From NCBI RefSeq assembly GCF_015223355.1, contig NZ_JADFFK010000011.1, forward strand, positions 62,001-126,000: a stretch of DNA of 64,000 bases, in the 5' to 3' direction. Under the pieces are notes generated by a model. It was not told where the DNA came from. It searched no databases and saw only the letters and a program-made list of their open reading frames with translations. The first letter of the stretch is position 1. Each line of letters begins with the position of its first letter. Below, piece after piece: positions 45,638 through 53,720 of the stretch. The position numbers and the translations under genes were made by a program. The stretch is from Salipiger mangrovisoli. GTDB taxonomy: Bacteria; Pseudomonadota; Alphaproteobacteria; Rhodobacterales; Rhodobacteraceae.

Positions 45638-46320
45638 TGCACCGCCTCCGTGAAGGGTTTCGCCAAGGCCAGCGTGTAAACCGCAGCCGCTTTGCCTATC
45701 TCGGAGGCCAAGTGCTGACAGACCTCGGCGCTGCTGTAGAACAGCGTCGTGCTACCCAAGTTTATAAGGTTGGCCACCCCCGTAACGTGCTGCCGCAAGA
45801 ACACCGGGCAGACCTCAGCCACCGGCAGACCCTCGGTAACCAACTGGCGCTCTATGACGCGGCCCACGGTGAGGATAAGCGTCTCAAAGGTGATGCACAT
45901 AAGCAGAGCAGCGCGCATGTGCGCGTTAAGCACCGCCGGGCTGAGACCCATGGCCTGCGCCTGCTCCCAGTCGTCAGGCGCAATGGCCACCCGCTCGTGA
46001 GCCAGCGCAGGAAACAGACCCGCGCCAAGCCGCAGCGCCTCATGGCGGGTAAGCTGCACCCGTGGGTCAAACAGCGCGGTAGCCGCAGGGCCAGCACAGA
46101 CGCCTAAGGGGTGGAACGGCATCTTGCGCATACTGCCATCGTTGTTGCGCCAGTAGCCGTTGCACTCAGCGTAAAACCCGCGCGCGTCCGTGCCGCAGTG
46201 GATCGTAATACGATCCGCCCCCGGCCTATCGGGAAGTTGGGTAGCGTAAGCGACCGCATGCGCCGCCTCGTGGATGGCCAAGGCGAGGTCAATTTGTTCC
46301 GGTATGGCGGTGCTGGTCAT
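45634..46320 (-). CDS. M41-like zinc metallopeptidase-type protein of the phage cassette
   Basis: 228 residues with ALAIHEAAHAVAYATQ near residues 13-28, the HExxH zinc signature in the M41 (FtsH-peptidase-like) context, and GVCAGPAATALFDP resembling the downstream M41 Gly/Ala motif. No AAA domain or membrane segment. M41-like stand-alone domains occur in phages and plasmids with unknown role. Coupled by 4-base overlaps at both ends. Confidence 0.7.
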   Translation of the reverse strand: MTSTAIPEQIDLALAIHEAAHAVAYATQLPDRPGADRITIHCGTDARGFYAECNGYWRNNDGSMRKMPFHPLGVCAGPAATALFDPRVQLTRHEALRLGAGLFPALAHERVAIAPDDWEQAQAMGLSPAVLNAHMRAALLMCITFETLILTVGRVIERQLVTEGLPVAEVCPVFLRQHVTGVANLINLGSTTLFYSSAEVCQHLASEIGKAAAVYTLALAKPFTEAVQ

Positions 46321-46967
46321 GGCTTGCCCTTTGCTTCTCGCACAGCTTGTTCGGCGTTTGTTCTCGCAACGATTTTGGCAACTTCCTTACGTGAGGTGTC
46401 CTCTTGGCTTTCCGCCCCCATGACCTCGGCCAGCGCGTCAGCCGCCGCCGTGCATGCGCGCTGGGCAACCTCCTGCGGCACCAGATCGCACAGCCGCCAT
46501 TCCAGTATGCCTTGGTTGAAGCCATCGCGCAGCGCCTTGGCCAACCGCTGGAACCGGCTCACGCCAAGCTGATCCTCCATGTGCTGCACCGCCAAAACAT
46601 TCTTGGCCAAGCGCACGTCAGCGTTGGCCCCCGGCATGCTGCGCACCAAGACAACGTCAGCAGGCGACAACCCGGCCTTCTCAGCCAGCGCCCCAAACTC
46701 GTCGTTTCGGAGATACTGCACGGCATCCTTTACCGCCGCAGCCGGGCCAATGGCACACAACGCAGCAATGCGGCGGCTGACCTCGAAATCCGCAGTGCTG
46801 GCCAACACGTCGCCCACCTTGCAAATCACGTGCCCGCTGGCGCTGCGAATGGCTATCTCAACCGTGGCCTCGCTATAACGCGAAGGGGCCAACTCACACA
46901 CCGCAGCGGCAGTGCTGAGCAAATGCCGAAGCTCGTGCTTGCTTATGGAGACGGCCGAATTACCCAC
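46317..46967 (-). CDS. Hypothetical phage-cassette protein, 216 residues
   Basis: Predicted start is GTG at 46967. Mostly helical, no signal peptide or membrane segment; ends with a Lys/Glu-rich tail (RKEVAKIVARTNAEQAVREAKGKP is helical). The segment ISKHELRHLLSTAAAVCELAP may be a helix-turn-helix-like start but no fold is certain. Overlaps the M41-like gene by 4 and the upstream gene by 8 bases. Confidence 0.62.
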   Translation of the reverse strand: MGNSAVSISKHELRHLLSTAAAVCELAPSRYSEATVEIAIRSASGHVICKVGDVLASTADFEVSRRIAALCAIGPAAAVKDAVQYLRNDEFGALAEKAGLSPADVVLVRSMPGANADVRLAKNVLAVQHMEDQLGVSRFQRLAKALRDGFNQGILEWRLCDLVPQEVAQRACTAAADALAEVMGAESQEDTSRKEVAKIVARTNAEQAVREAKGKP

Positions 46968-47220
46968 GGCTAGACCCCTCCCAATGCCGCTTGAGAGAGG
47001 CGGGGGGATGGCCCTTTACCGTCTCAGACTTGCGGGTGCCAACGGGCTCGAAGCGGGCTCGGATGGATTTAAGGTTCTCGCGCGCCATGGTCATTGCCGC
47101 ACTGCGTAAAAGGGCGTTACCGTCAATGTTCTCCAGTTGCTGCTTGGTCCAATCCCGCTCCTCTATGAACATTTCGGTAATGGCGTCGAGCATGGCCTTT
47201 TGCGATATTTGTCCCCTCAT
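46960..47220 (-). CDS. Hypothetical phage-cassette protein, 86 residues
   Basis: From ATG 47220, which overlaps the preceding stop as ATGA. Helical (LDAITEMFIEERDWTKQQLENI), with a basic C-terminal half (ENLKSIRARFEPVGTRKSE). Not recognised. Part of the same translationally coupled cassette. Confidence 0.6.
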   Translation of the reverse strand: MRGQISQKAMLDAITEMFIEERDWTKQQLENIDGNALLRSAAMTMARENLKSIRARFEPVGTRKSETVKGHPPASLKRHWEGSSRG

Positions 47221-48086
47221 GCGCGTGACCCCTCCCAAATTGTCGCCACGTTATCCAGCACAGCCTTTTGAGCCGTGGCCTTGCGCCGTTTCAGAAGTGC
47301 GTTGCGCTCGCTCGCCCGAGCCTGCACCCAAGCTTTTGCGGCTTTCTTGGCCTCAGACACTGGGAGGCGAGGCAGAACATTCTCCATGTCCGCAACCGGC
47401 TCGTATTTGGCCAGGATTTCGCGGGCAGGCAGAGTCGGTCGGCCCACCTCTAATACTTTCTGCCAAGCGGATTGCGTGGAGACGCCTTTTTCCCGTGCCA
47501 TCTCAAATGCTGCTTGGAGCATATGGCTGCGCTCTGCCGCGCTAGGATCGTCAGACAGCGCCACCGCATGCGTAACCTGTTCGCGCATGTGCGCGTCCAT
47601 CTCCTCCGCGCGGGCGGCAACAATGTCCCGCTCTTGCGTAAGATGGCCAAGGGCCACCTTAAGCACCTCAAGCGTCTCGGAAAGCTCGGGCACATCGGCA
47701 TCGGGCTGCATCATGCGCAGGGTGCGCAGCGATGCCTCAACATCCGTTGCCAAAGGGACGCTCTCGCTAGGCGGGCCAACAGCAGATTCATCTATTGGCT
47801 GCCACTCCTCGCCCGCAGCCGCCGCGCCAAGCGTGTTCATAACCTGCTGGATTTCCAAGATGGCCGCGTCAATTTCGACCAGCAGACGCAGCACCAAGTC
47901 TGCCAGTTGGTGCCCTTGCTCAAGAATGCCCATGACGTCATCAAGCGGTGTCTTGTTGCGGATGCCCAAAGCCAAGCACTGCCGCCGCAGCTCACCGCTC
48001 ATATGCCGCGCAACATGAGCACTGGCAGAAATGACCCAGCCATCGCCAAGATCGTACGAAAGCGGACGCAGCTTCTTTAGGAGCAT
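47217..48086 (-). CDS. Hypothetical helical phage-cassette protein, 289 residues
   Basis: Almost wholly helical with probable coiled coil around residues 135-180 (LSETLEVLKVALGHLTQERD) and a basic C-terminus (RASERNALLKRRKATAQKA). Not recognised. It overlaps its neighbours by 4 and 10 bases. Size and helicity would suit a scaffold or virion-internal protein, but that is speculation. Confidence 0.65.
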   Translation of the reverse strand: MLLKKLRPLSYDLGDGWVISASAHVARHMSGELRRQCLALGIRNKTPLDDVMGILEQGHQLADLVLRLLVEIDAAILEIQQVMNTLGAAAAGEEWQPIDESAVGPPSESVPLATDVEASLRTLRMMQPDADVPELSETLEVLKVALGHLTQERDIVAARAEEMDAHMREQVTHAVALSDDPSAAERSHMLQAAFEMAREKGVSTQSAWQKVLEVGRPTLPAREILAKYEPVADMENVLPRLPVSEAKKAAKAWVQARASERNALLKRRKATAQKAVLDNVATIWEGSRA

Positions 48087-48328
48087 TTGCTAACCCCCGT
48101 ATCAGCCAAGAGCGCCGGGTCCATGCCAGTGGCTAGGAGGTCGCCGAGCAGAACCTCCTCAACCTCCCGTAGCTGAGGCTTTACCAGCTTGGGCGCGTTC
48201 TTGCTGTGACGCAGGAGATACCTGACGCGCTCCAACGTGTGCAGTGCATCGGCCTGATACTGCGCAAGCGCAATGGCATCGGCTGCGGTCGGTTGGGCAG
48301 GGATAAGTGACGCAAACTGTGGTCCCAT
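48077..48328 (-). CDS. Hypothetical protein opening the coupled phage cassette
   Basis: 83 residues from ATG 48328 (a GTG at 48337 is the alternative). Helical: AADAIALAQYQADALHTLERVRYLLRH. It overlaps the next gene by 10 bases. Not recognised. Confidence 0.58.
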   Translation of the reverse strand: MGPQFASLIPAQPTAADAIALAQYQADALHTLERVRYLLRHSKNAPKLVKPQLREVEEVLLGDLLATGMDPALLADTGVSKCS

Positions 48329-48424
48329 CTGGCACACCTAATGTTGCGGGGGCTAACAAAAGGGTACTTCAATGGGCAAAGGGCGTGAATGAATAATGCT
48401 GTATACTCAGGGTGTTAGTTTACA

Positions 48425-48715
48425 CTAGCGCCCAATACCGCCAACTCTGGCCCGGTCATTGAAGATCCGATACCGCTGCCTGACTTCGGGTGCCTCCTCC
48501 TGCGCGGCAAGAGCGTATAGGTCTTCGTAAGCCTCCCCCGGCGAGGCGCGCACCAGCGACAGGGGCCAATCGCGAATTGCCGCCTCACGAACCAGCCAGT
48601 GCGCCTCGCGCAAGGTGAGTGCGCGCGCCGTGCCATGTTGCAACTTGCGGCGGTGCTGGCGGCTCTGGGAGGTGTGACTGCGCACCGTCTCAGGGTTCTC
48701 CTGCGGGTGGAACAC
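48425..48715 (-). CDS. Hypothetical protein, 96 residues
   Basis: GTG start at 48715, supported by AGGAGG six bases upstream. The N-terminal third is basic and polar (RSHTSQSRQHRRKLQHG), then a helical region (LTLREAHWLVREAAIRDWPL, then PGEAYEDLYALAAQEEAPE). Not recognised. It could bind nucleic acid. Another open frame on the same strand (48415-48636) is considered a shadow because its start lacks a ribosome site. Confidence 0.52.
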   Translation of the reverse strand: MFHPQENPETVRSHTSQSRQHRRKLQHGTARALTLREAHWLVREAAIRDWPLSLVRASPGEAYEDLYALAAQEEAPEVRQRYRIFNDRARVGGIGR

Positions 48716-48767
48716 CGGGGGCCTCCTCTGCGTCTCGTATGCGCTTGCTAGGACGGGTGCGACCCAT
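48690..48767 (-). CDS. Possible 25-residue leader peptide
   Basis: ATG 48767 with GGAG seven bases upstream opens a 25-codon frame (MGRTRPSKRIRDAEE...) that ends 26 bases inside the 96-residue gene. Such an overlap could couple translation of the downstream gene. Strongly basic. It may be a chance frame. Confidence 0.25.
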   Translation of the reverse strand: MGRTRPSKRIRDAEEAPGVPPAGEP

Positions 48768-48785
48768 GGGCGGCTCCTGTGGAGG

Positions 48786-49262
48786 CTAGTTTAGGATGCT
48801 TGCCCACCCACTTTCGGCATCTTTGGTCTCCGCCAAGACGCCTGCGGCGTTGGCGCGACTGCGGCTGACCACCCCACGGCGGCTGCCAGTAAGGCCGAGG
48901 CATTCCAGCGCGCTTTGCATCACGCGAAGCTGCTGCCGCATCGCACTGCTCATCGCCAAGTAGGTTTTGACGTCACCCGCCGCCTTTGCGGCATCGGCCT
49001 GAGCCTTGCAGAAATCAGCCTCGTCACGGCCGAGCGCGGCCTTGCGGACCATCTCAATGTCAGCCGGGGTTAGGTTGTCGTAGGTGCGCTGAACCTCGCT
49101 GGCCAGCATCGCGAACCGGAGCTTGCCGTTGGCGGTGAGGTCAGAAGGAAGGTCAATGCCGAGGTGATCGGTCAGCTTGCGGGCGCGGGCGGCGGGGCCG
49201 GATGGGCGACCAGACTTTTTGGGCGGCTTGTTGGTGGGCATTGAAGGTGTCTCGCGTACCAT
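48786..49262 (-). CDS. Possible phage small terminase (TerS)-like protein
   Basis: 158 residues from ATG 49262 (ATG 49241 is the alternative; neither has a clear ribosome site). A basic N-terminus (NKPPKKSGRPSGPAARARKL), a helical middle, and a C-terminal pattern LRVMQSALECLGLTGSRRG recall P27-type small terminases, whose ends read like x-EFGLTP-x-SR. TerS binds pac/cos DNA and hands it to the large terminase. No large terminase follows, which is the pattern of phage satellites. The assignment is tentative. Confidence 0.4.
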   Translation of the reverse strand: MVRETPSMPTNKPPKKSGRPSGPAARARKLTDHLGIDLPSDLTANGKLRFAMLASEVQRTYDNLTPADIEMVRKAALGRDEADFCKAQADAAKAAGDVKTYLAMSSAMRQQLRVMQSALECLGLTGSRRGVVSRSRANAAGVLAETKDAESGWASILN

Positions 49263-49384
49263 TGGTACAACATTACGTCACCCATTTCGCTTTGCAAACT
49301 GAGTAGAGGCGGCTGCTTGTTTCCGGGCCACCGAGTCAGTAGCGTCCGGAGGATTTCAGAGTTGCGTCCGCAGGAGAGTCCTTG

Positions 49385-50899
49385 GTGTCTGGCAAAAGTC
49401 CGTTTCGTCAAAAACAACGGTATTGGGAGGAAAAACTTTGGGACCTACTAACCCCTCTTTCGCTGGAAGATTTGCTTATCATGGCGTGGGCAATCGAGGC
49501 ATTCAGGACTGGTCGAGATCAGGCTGCACTCAAGCATGCTGCGCTTCCTGGTGCGCCAGCTGATCACGCTATAGGTGGCAGGTTATTTGTGCCGCCTTGG
49601 AGCGTGGATGCTGTGCTCAACGAGAAGTTGGTTCTGGGCGGCGCAGGTGGGCAACCAGTTCGGCGTCTTGATTTAAAGGCTTGGGGGAGTATTGCTAAAT
49701 TATTGGGTACGTACAACGCTCTCGCAAATGTGGAAAGTGTCAAGGATATAGAGGATAATAAAATAGTTGCGGCTTTGCCTAGGCTGTTTTGGCCACAGTA
49801 CGATTGGCAGATTGGCTATGACAACATGTTCCGTTTGGCTCGGGCTTGGCATGTATATGTAACACCAGAAGCTAGGGAGGTGTTCGAGGCGAAGTACGAT
49901 ATCGAGTTGGACCTATTTATGAAGGTCGTGCTGGCAATTTATGCCGGAACTGAAGATAGTCCCGGCGTTAGTTATGCTCGGATTGAGGGTGTCGGGGCTA
50001 GTAGGGCAGAAATTGCAAGCGTGTCTCGCGTGATCGGTTCTAACTTTGAGGGGCAGATGAGATATTCTGTCGAGTTGAGGGACTCGGATTTGCCCAGAGT
50101 GTTTCGACGCAGTGTCATTAAGGAGAGGCCACTCTTCGAGTATTTGGCGCGTGATGGAAGTAAGGGTTTCTTCGTTCCGTCCAGAGAGTGTTTGCTTCTG
50201 CGAATAACCGATGGCCTGTACTACGACATAGTTAGTGATCCTGATGCGCGTAGGGTTTCGGGGGATAAATTTGAAGATTTGTGTTTCCAGTTGTTGGAGC
50301 ACTTCGCGGGGCCTGAGAACTATGTGGAGAGAGAACGGGAAACTTCATATGGGAAAAGTGCGGATCTTTTTCTTCTTGATCGCAATGGTGAGGCGGGCAT
50401 CACCGTTGAATGCAAGATCAGAAGAATTCCGCAGAGAGTTTTGACGTCTCCTGACCCTTGGCGAGATTGCGCCGACGCGTTTGATGATATCGTAAAGGGT
50501 ATTGTGCAGATTTGGCGCACTCAGGCAGAGCTTTATGCCATATCAAGACCAGAGATGGTCGGAGTGGTGCTGCAATATGATCCTTGGACAGTGATGGGGA
50601 ACGCGTTCATTCAGGAAATATTCGTGAAGGCAGGAGATAAAGCCGATAGGTTGGGAATTCCGAAGGCGCGTAGGATTCCTGTTGCTCTTGTGGGCTATGC
50701 TGAGTTCGAATCTTGCCTCAGATGGTACGAAATAGATGCTATCCGAGAGGGCATCAGGCTATCGGTCGAGGAGAAATACCATGGTTATCAGCTCTCTGGG
50801 ATAATTGAGGGGTTTGCAGCGAAAAGCGGCCCTAAGGACACCTTTGACTATAGCGAAATTGCCGGGCGCGCCGTCCCATGGTGGGGTGAGTTAGCCTGA
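49385..50899 (+). CDS. PD-(D/E)XK restriction-endonuclease-like cargo protein
   Basis: 504 residues from GTG 49385, chosen because AGGAGA lies 7 bases upstream; a TTG sits 3 bases before it. The C-terminal third has a restriction-type nuclease core: a helix with KFEDLCFQLLEHF, then Asp in GKSADLFLLD, then ITVECKIRR 15 residues on, that is E...D-x14-E-x-K (about E297, D327, E342, K344). The N-terminal ~280 residues are unrecognised. It is on the opposite strand to its neighbours and clearly lower in GC, so it is probably transferred cargo, perhaps anti-phage. Confidence 0.75.
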   Translation: MSGKSPFRQKQRYWEEKLWDLLTPLSLEDLLIMAWAIEAFRTGRDQAALKHAALPGAPADHAIGGRLFVPPWSVDAVLNEKLVLGGAGGQPVRRLDLKAWGSIAKLLGTYNALANVESVKDIEDNKIVAALPRLFWPQYDWQIGYDNMFRLARAWHVYVTPEAREVFEAKYDIELDLFMKVVLAIYAGTEDSPGVSYARIEGVGASRAEIASVSRVIGSNFEGQMRYSVELRDSDLPRVFRRSVIKERPLFEYLARDGSKGFFVPSRECLLLRITDGLYYDIVSDPDARRVSGDKFEDLCFQLLEHFAGPENYVERERETSYGKSADLFLLDRNGEAGITVECKIRRIPQRVLTSPDPWRDCADAFDDIVKGIVQIWRTQAELYAISRPEMVGVVLQYDPWTVMGNAFIQEIFVKAGDKADRLGIPKARRIPVALVGYAEFESCLRWYEIDAIREGIRLSVEEKYHGYQLSGIIEGFAAKSGPKDTFDYSEIAGRAVPWWGELA

Positions 50900-51657
50900 A
50901 CTGGTTTTGAGTGCGGGAAAGGCTTGCTTGGGGTTCGGCAGAGCCGAGCCTTTTGGCACTCTTCAAAGTGCAAAGAAGAGCCCCCTGCGCGGTGTGGACA
51001 CCCCCGAGGCCCCTATAATTTGGACGCCCCCCCGTCTATCTGAAGCCCCATGCTCGGCCGCGCTGCGATCAGTTGCTCTGGCGCAACACGTGACCTCGTG
51101 CGCAGCGCAACGGCGTCGGGCCTCAGTGCAGCGGCAAGCAAGGCGGGCATCGCATGGCCGATGCTAGGGCATGGCAGGCAGGCAGGGGCGGGCGCGCAGC
51201 ACAACGCACAGGCGGCGCGCACAGAGGGCAGCGTGGCGGGGCTAGCCCGCCCCACCTAGCTTAAGGTCACCGTCCCACGGGCGCGCATACCCGCGTCCTC
51301 GGTGACCCCGCCCAGCATAGTGAAGCCGAACACCAAGAACAGGGCCACTGCATGCGCTGTCCGCTGCCGCCGCCCGGCGTACACCCGGCAAGCGAAGCGG
51401 TGACGATGTGAGGCGAGCACATGGCAAGCCAAAGACCAAGGGGCGCGGCAGGGGTGGTGTAGGCCGAGGACGGTGTGCCTAACTGCGAGACACGAAACCC
51501 GCCAGCAACCGGCCACAGGAAGCGGATGCTGGCGGGCCCGCCAAGGTTGGCTGACATCACCGTAGCGCGACCAGCCTATCGGGTGCAGGGGAACGAGTGA
51601 AGCAGGGGCCGTGCCAATGTCGGAGCCATTGGTTTTACAACGGCTTAACCATGTTTG
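50900..51657. other. Gene-poor segment of the element
   Basis: 758 bases between the nuclease gene and the repeat-rich segment. Several short open frames occur on both strands (for example 51050-51259 plus and 51256-51516 minus) but none has a ribosome site or a protein-like composition. I see no structured RNA. It may contain an unrecognised small gene or the remains of deleted phage genes. Confidence 0.4.
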
Positions 51658-51664
51658 GTGTCGG

Positions 51665-51712
51665 GGGTGTCGGTAGTGTGTCGGTACACGGATTTTACCG
51701 ACACCCTTTTTT
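51665..51712 (+). terminator. Intrinsic terminator (plus strand)
   Basis: GGGTGTCGGTA (51665-51675) pairs with TACCGACACCC (51696-51706) in an 11 bp stem, followed by six T residues (51707-51712). The loop contains a nested GTGT/ACAC pair. It would stop plus-strand transcription before the helicase gene region. The stem re-uses the GTGTCGG repeat unit found nearby. Confidence 0.7.
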
Positions 51713-51838
51713 GTCCTTCTTTTCTTATACTTATTCTATTTGGTGTTAGGAGTGTCAGGAGAATAGAGTAAATAGAAAAAACGCAGCCAGTGGTGCAGCG
51801 GCTGCTCTATTAGCAAAAAACCGAGAAAAGTCCCTGTG

Positions 51839-51942
51839 CCGACACCCCCGACACCCGATGATGTAAATGGTTGTACTTGCGCAGCAAAAAAGGTGTCAGC
51901 AAATTTGGTCTGCTGACACCGCCCCGACACCCCCGACACCCG
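51839..51942. repeat. Iteron-like 19-base direct repeats
   Basis: CCGACACCCCCGACACCCG occurs exactly at 51839-51857 and 51924-51942. Each copy is itself two CCGACACCC units. The inverted 16-base form lies at 51658-51673, and single units at 51678-51684 and 51698-51706. They cluster within 300 bases of the end of the helicase gene, where a replication origin or repressor sites could be. The role is inference. Confidence 0.65.
51886..51920 (-). terminator. Intrinsic terminator of the primase-helicase unit (minus strand)
   Basis: On the minus strand a 10 bp stem (GGTGTCAGCA, 9-base loop, TGCTGACACC) is followed directly by six T residues. It lies 113 bases beyond the helicase stop and between the two 19-base repeats. 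Confidence 0.75.
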
Positions 51943-52032
51943 GTGGCCAAAATGTCCTGAGAAGCTTTGCCTTTTTAGTAGGGCATGGCTGCACCCTGCA
52001 AGCAAGCAAAAACCGAGGGAGCTGCCAAGGTA

Positions 52033-53616
52033 TCAGTGGCGGCGCTTGTTCGGGGCGTAGCTGGCCGAAACGCCGTCTGAGCCGTCCTCCTCCCACTGCA
52101 TGCTCTGGGACCACTCCCCGCCGTCATCCCACGGGTAGGGCTGGTACTTCATGTCCCATGCGTAGCGGGCTTCGGAAAGCAGGGGGGCCAGATAGAGCGG
52201 TCCCTGCCTGACACGCTTCCGCGCAAAGCCGATGTTCTCAAAAATGGTCTTAAGTTCCTTGGTGAACGGGTTCTTATCTTTACGTCCGATGCCGTGCAGC
52301 TTGCAGAAGCTGCCGTAGGCTTCCTCCAGCCCTTCCACCTCTTTCTTGCCCCGGCAGCTTACCGGCACCTGAAGTTCCTTGGTCCTGGCGTTCTCCACAG
52401 TGCCCGTGGGCAAGGTGCCCATTTCCAGCATGTAGAGGACGAACTGCTCGACGCTGCTCATGCCGCTGAACATCTGTTCACGCAACGCAGCGGTCATGGG
52501 GATATGTGAGCGCGGGTGCCAGTTGGCCAGCGGGCGCATGAGCAGGTCGTACAGCATGGCCTCGTAGCCGCCCGCCTCCATTTGTTCGTTCAGCCGCCCG
52601 AAGTACGCATGGTCTTGCTTGTGCTTGTCCGACACATCGAAGCAGGCGAAGCGGCGCTCCCCCAGCGTGGCGGGTACAACGGTGCGCTGGTTCGCTGCCA
52701 TAACCAAGTTCACGTGGCTCTCATCCGACATGATATCCACCCCCTTGGCTTCCACCGCGAGCACGTTCTCCGTGATGAGGCCCTTTAGAACGGCCTCGGC
52801 CTGCCGGTCATCGGGTGCCAGCGCCTCATCGGCAAAGATCAGCTTCTTGTCCTGCATGTGGCTGTTGAAGCGGCCCGTGACATGCTGCGAGCTGGTTACG
52901 TGCATGGCGTGTATTCCGAACAGGGCGACCAGTGCGTTGGCGAAGGTGCCCTTGCCGTTGCCCTTGTTGCCACGGAAGACCAGTGCGACCTCGGCCTTGC
53001 GGTTAAGGTTCTGCAAGGTGAATGCGGCCCAATTTAGAATATACTCGGCGTACTCCTTGTTTCCCCCGGCCAGGACCTCACGGATATGGTATGCCATAAG
53101 CGACCAGTCGCTGTGCTTGGGGGCATAGCCGAAGCCGCGCCAGAGGTTAAAGTTTCCGTCAACGCTGGGAGCCTCGCCGGGATAGAAGCCGATGCTGGTG
53201 TAGAAGTTCCGGGTGCGGTTGTACCAGTAGGAACTGAGAGGCACGTACTTGTGCTTATTCTCCTCCTCCTCCGGGTTGGTAAGAACCGTGATATTGCCCC
53301 ACGCGCTGCGAAAGTTTCCGACCGTCATTGCTTCAAACTGGGTGAAGCGCAGGTGCTTCATGCGCTTGGCTTTCGCCATGAGCACACATGATTTTCCGCC
53401 ACGGGACCGTATTACGTGGAAGATGCCGTTCATCGCCGCCAGCAGCGTGTCCAACTCGTTGCCGGGCGTGAGGATGGCGTTGTTGCCGCTAAGGTTGTTG
53501 ATGTGCATGTGGGTGTCGCGCACCCGGTTGAAGTTAAGACGCGTGTTTTGTGCATAAATGATACGGCCATCGGGCAGCACAACTTGACCCTCGGGGGTGT
53601 TTTCATTTGCAGACAT
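52033..53616 (-). CDS. SF3-type phage/plasmid replicative helicase (DUF5906/D5-like)
   Basis: 527 residues. Walker A is FRGNKGNGKGTFANAL (~225), Walker B LIFADEALAPDD, and motif C-like VNLVMAANQRTVVPA, with the sensor ERRFACFDV. This matches the helicase half of primase-helicase proteins from phages and satellites. It would unwind the element's origin together with the primase-polymerase encoded 104 bases upstream on the same strand. The start MSANENTPEG follows that gene's stop. Confidence 0.88.
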   Translation of the reverse strand: MSANENTPEGQVVLPDGRIIYAQNTRLNFNRVRDTHMHINNLSGNNAILTPGNELDTLLAAMNGIFHVIRSRGGKSCVLMAKAKRMKHLRFTQFEAMTVGNFRSAWGNITVLTNPEEEENKHKYVPLSSYWYNRTRNFYTSIGFYPGEAPSVDGNFNLWRGFGYAPKHSDWSLMAYHIREVLAGGNKEYAEYILNWAAFTLQNLNRKAEVALVFRGNKGNGKGTFANALVALFGIHAMHVTSSQHVTGRFNSHMQDKKLIFADEALAPDDRQAEAVLKGLITENVLAVEAKGVDIMSDESHVNLVMAANQRTVVPATLGERRFACFDVSDKHKQDHAYFGRLNEQMEAGGYEAMLYDLLMRPLANWHPRSHIPMTAALREQMFSGMSSVEQFVLYMLEMGTLPTGTVENARTKELQVPVSCRGKKEVEGLEEAYGSFCKLHGIGRKDKNPFTKELKTIFENIGFARKRVRQGPLYLAPLLSEARYAWDMKYQPYPWDDGGEWSQSMQWEEDGSDGVSASYAPNKRRH

Positions 53617-53720
53617 GGTGGGTACTATATCCGTGTGAAAGATGAGCTACTTGGGGCCGCACTAGTTGCGGCCCTTTGTTTGCCCACGGTTTAAGGACAC
53701 GGGGGCCGTCCCTGCCTGTG

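Noticed and set aside
48415-48636. Alternative 73-codon minus-strand frame overlapping the 96-residue gene
   Set aside because: No ribosome site and Arg/Trp/Pro-rich off-frame composition, whereas the 48715 GTG start has AGGAGG at good spacing.
50702-50715. A T-arm-like GTTCGAATC string
   Set aside because: It lies inside the nuclease-like coding sequence and has no accompanying acceptor, D or anticodon stems.
51050-51560. Several short open frames (for example 51050-51259 plus, 51256-51516 and 51267-51560 minus)
   Set aside because: No ribosome sites, mutually overlapping, and compositions typical of off-frames; not enough to call genes.
51658-51942. The repeat cluster as a CRISPR array
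   Set aside because: Repeat copies are few, differ in orientation, and spacing is irregular; no cas genes are nearby.
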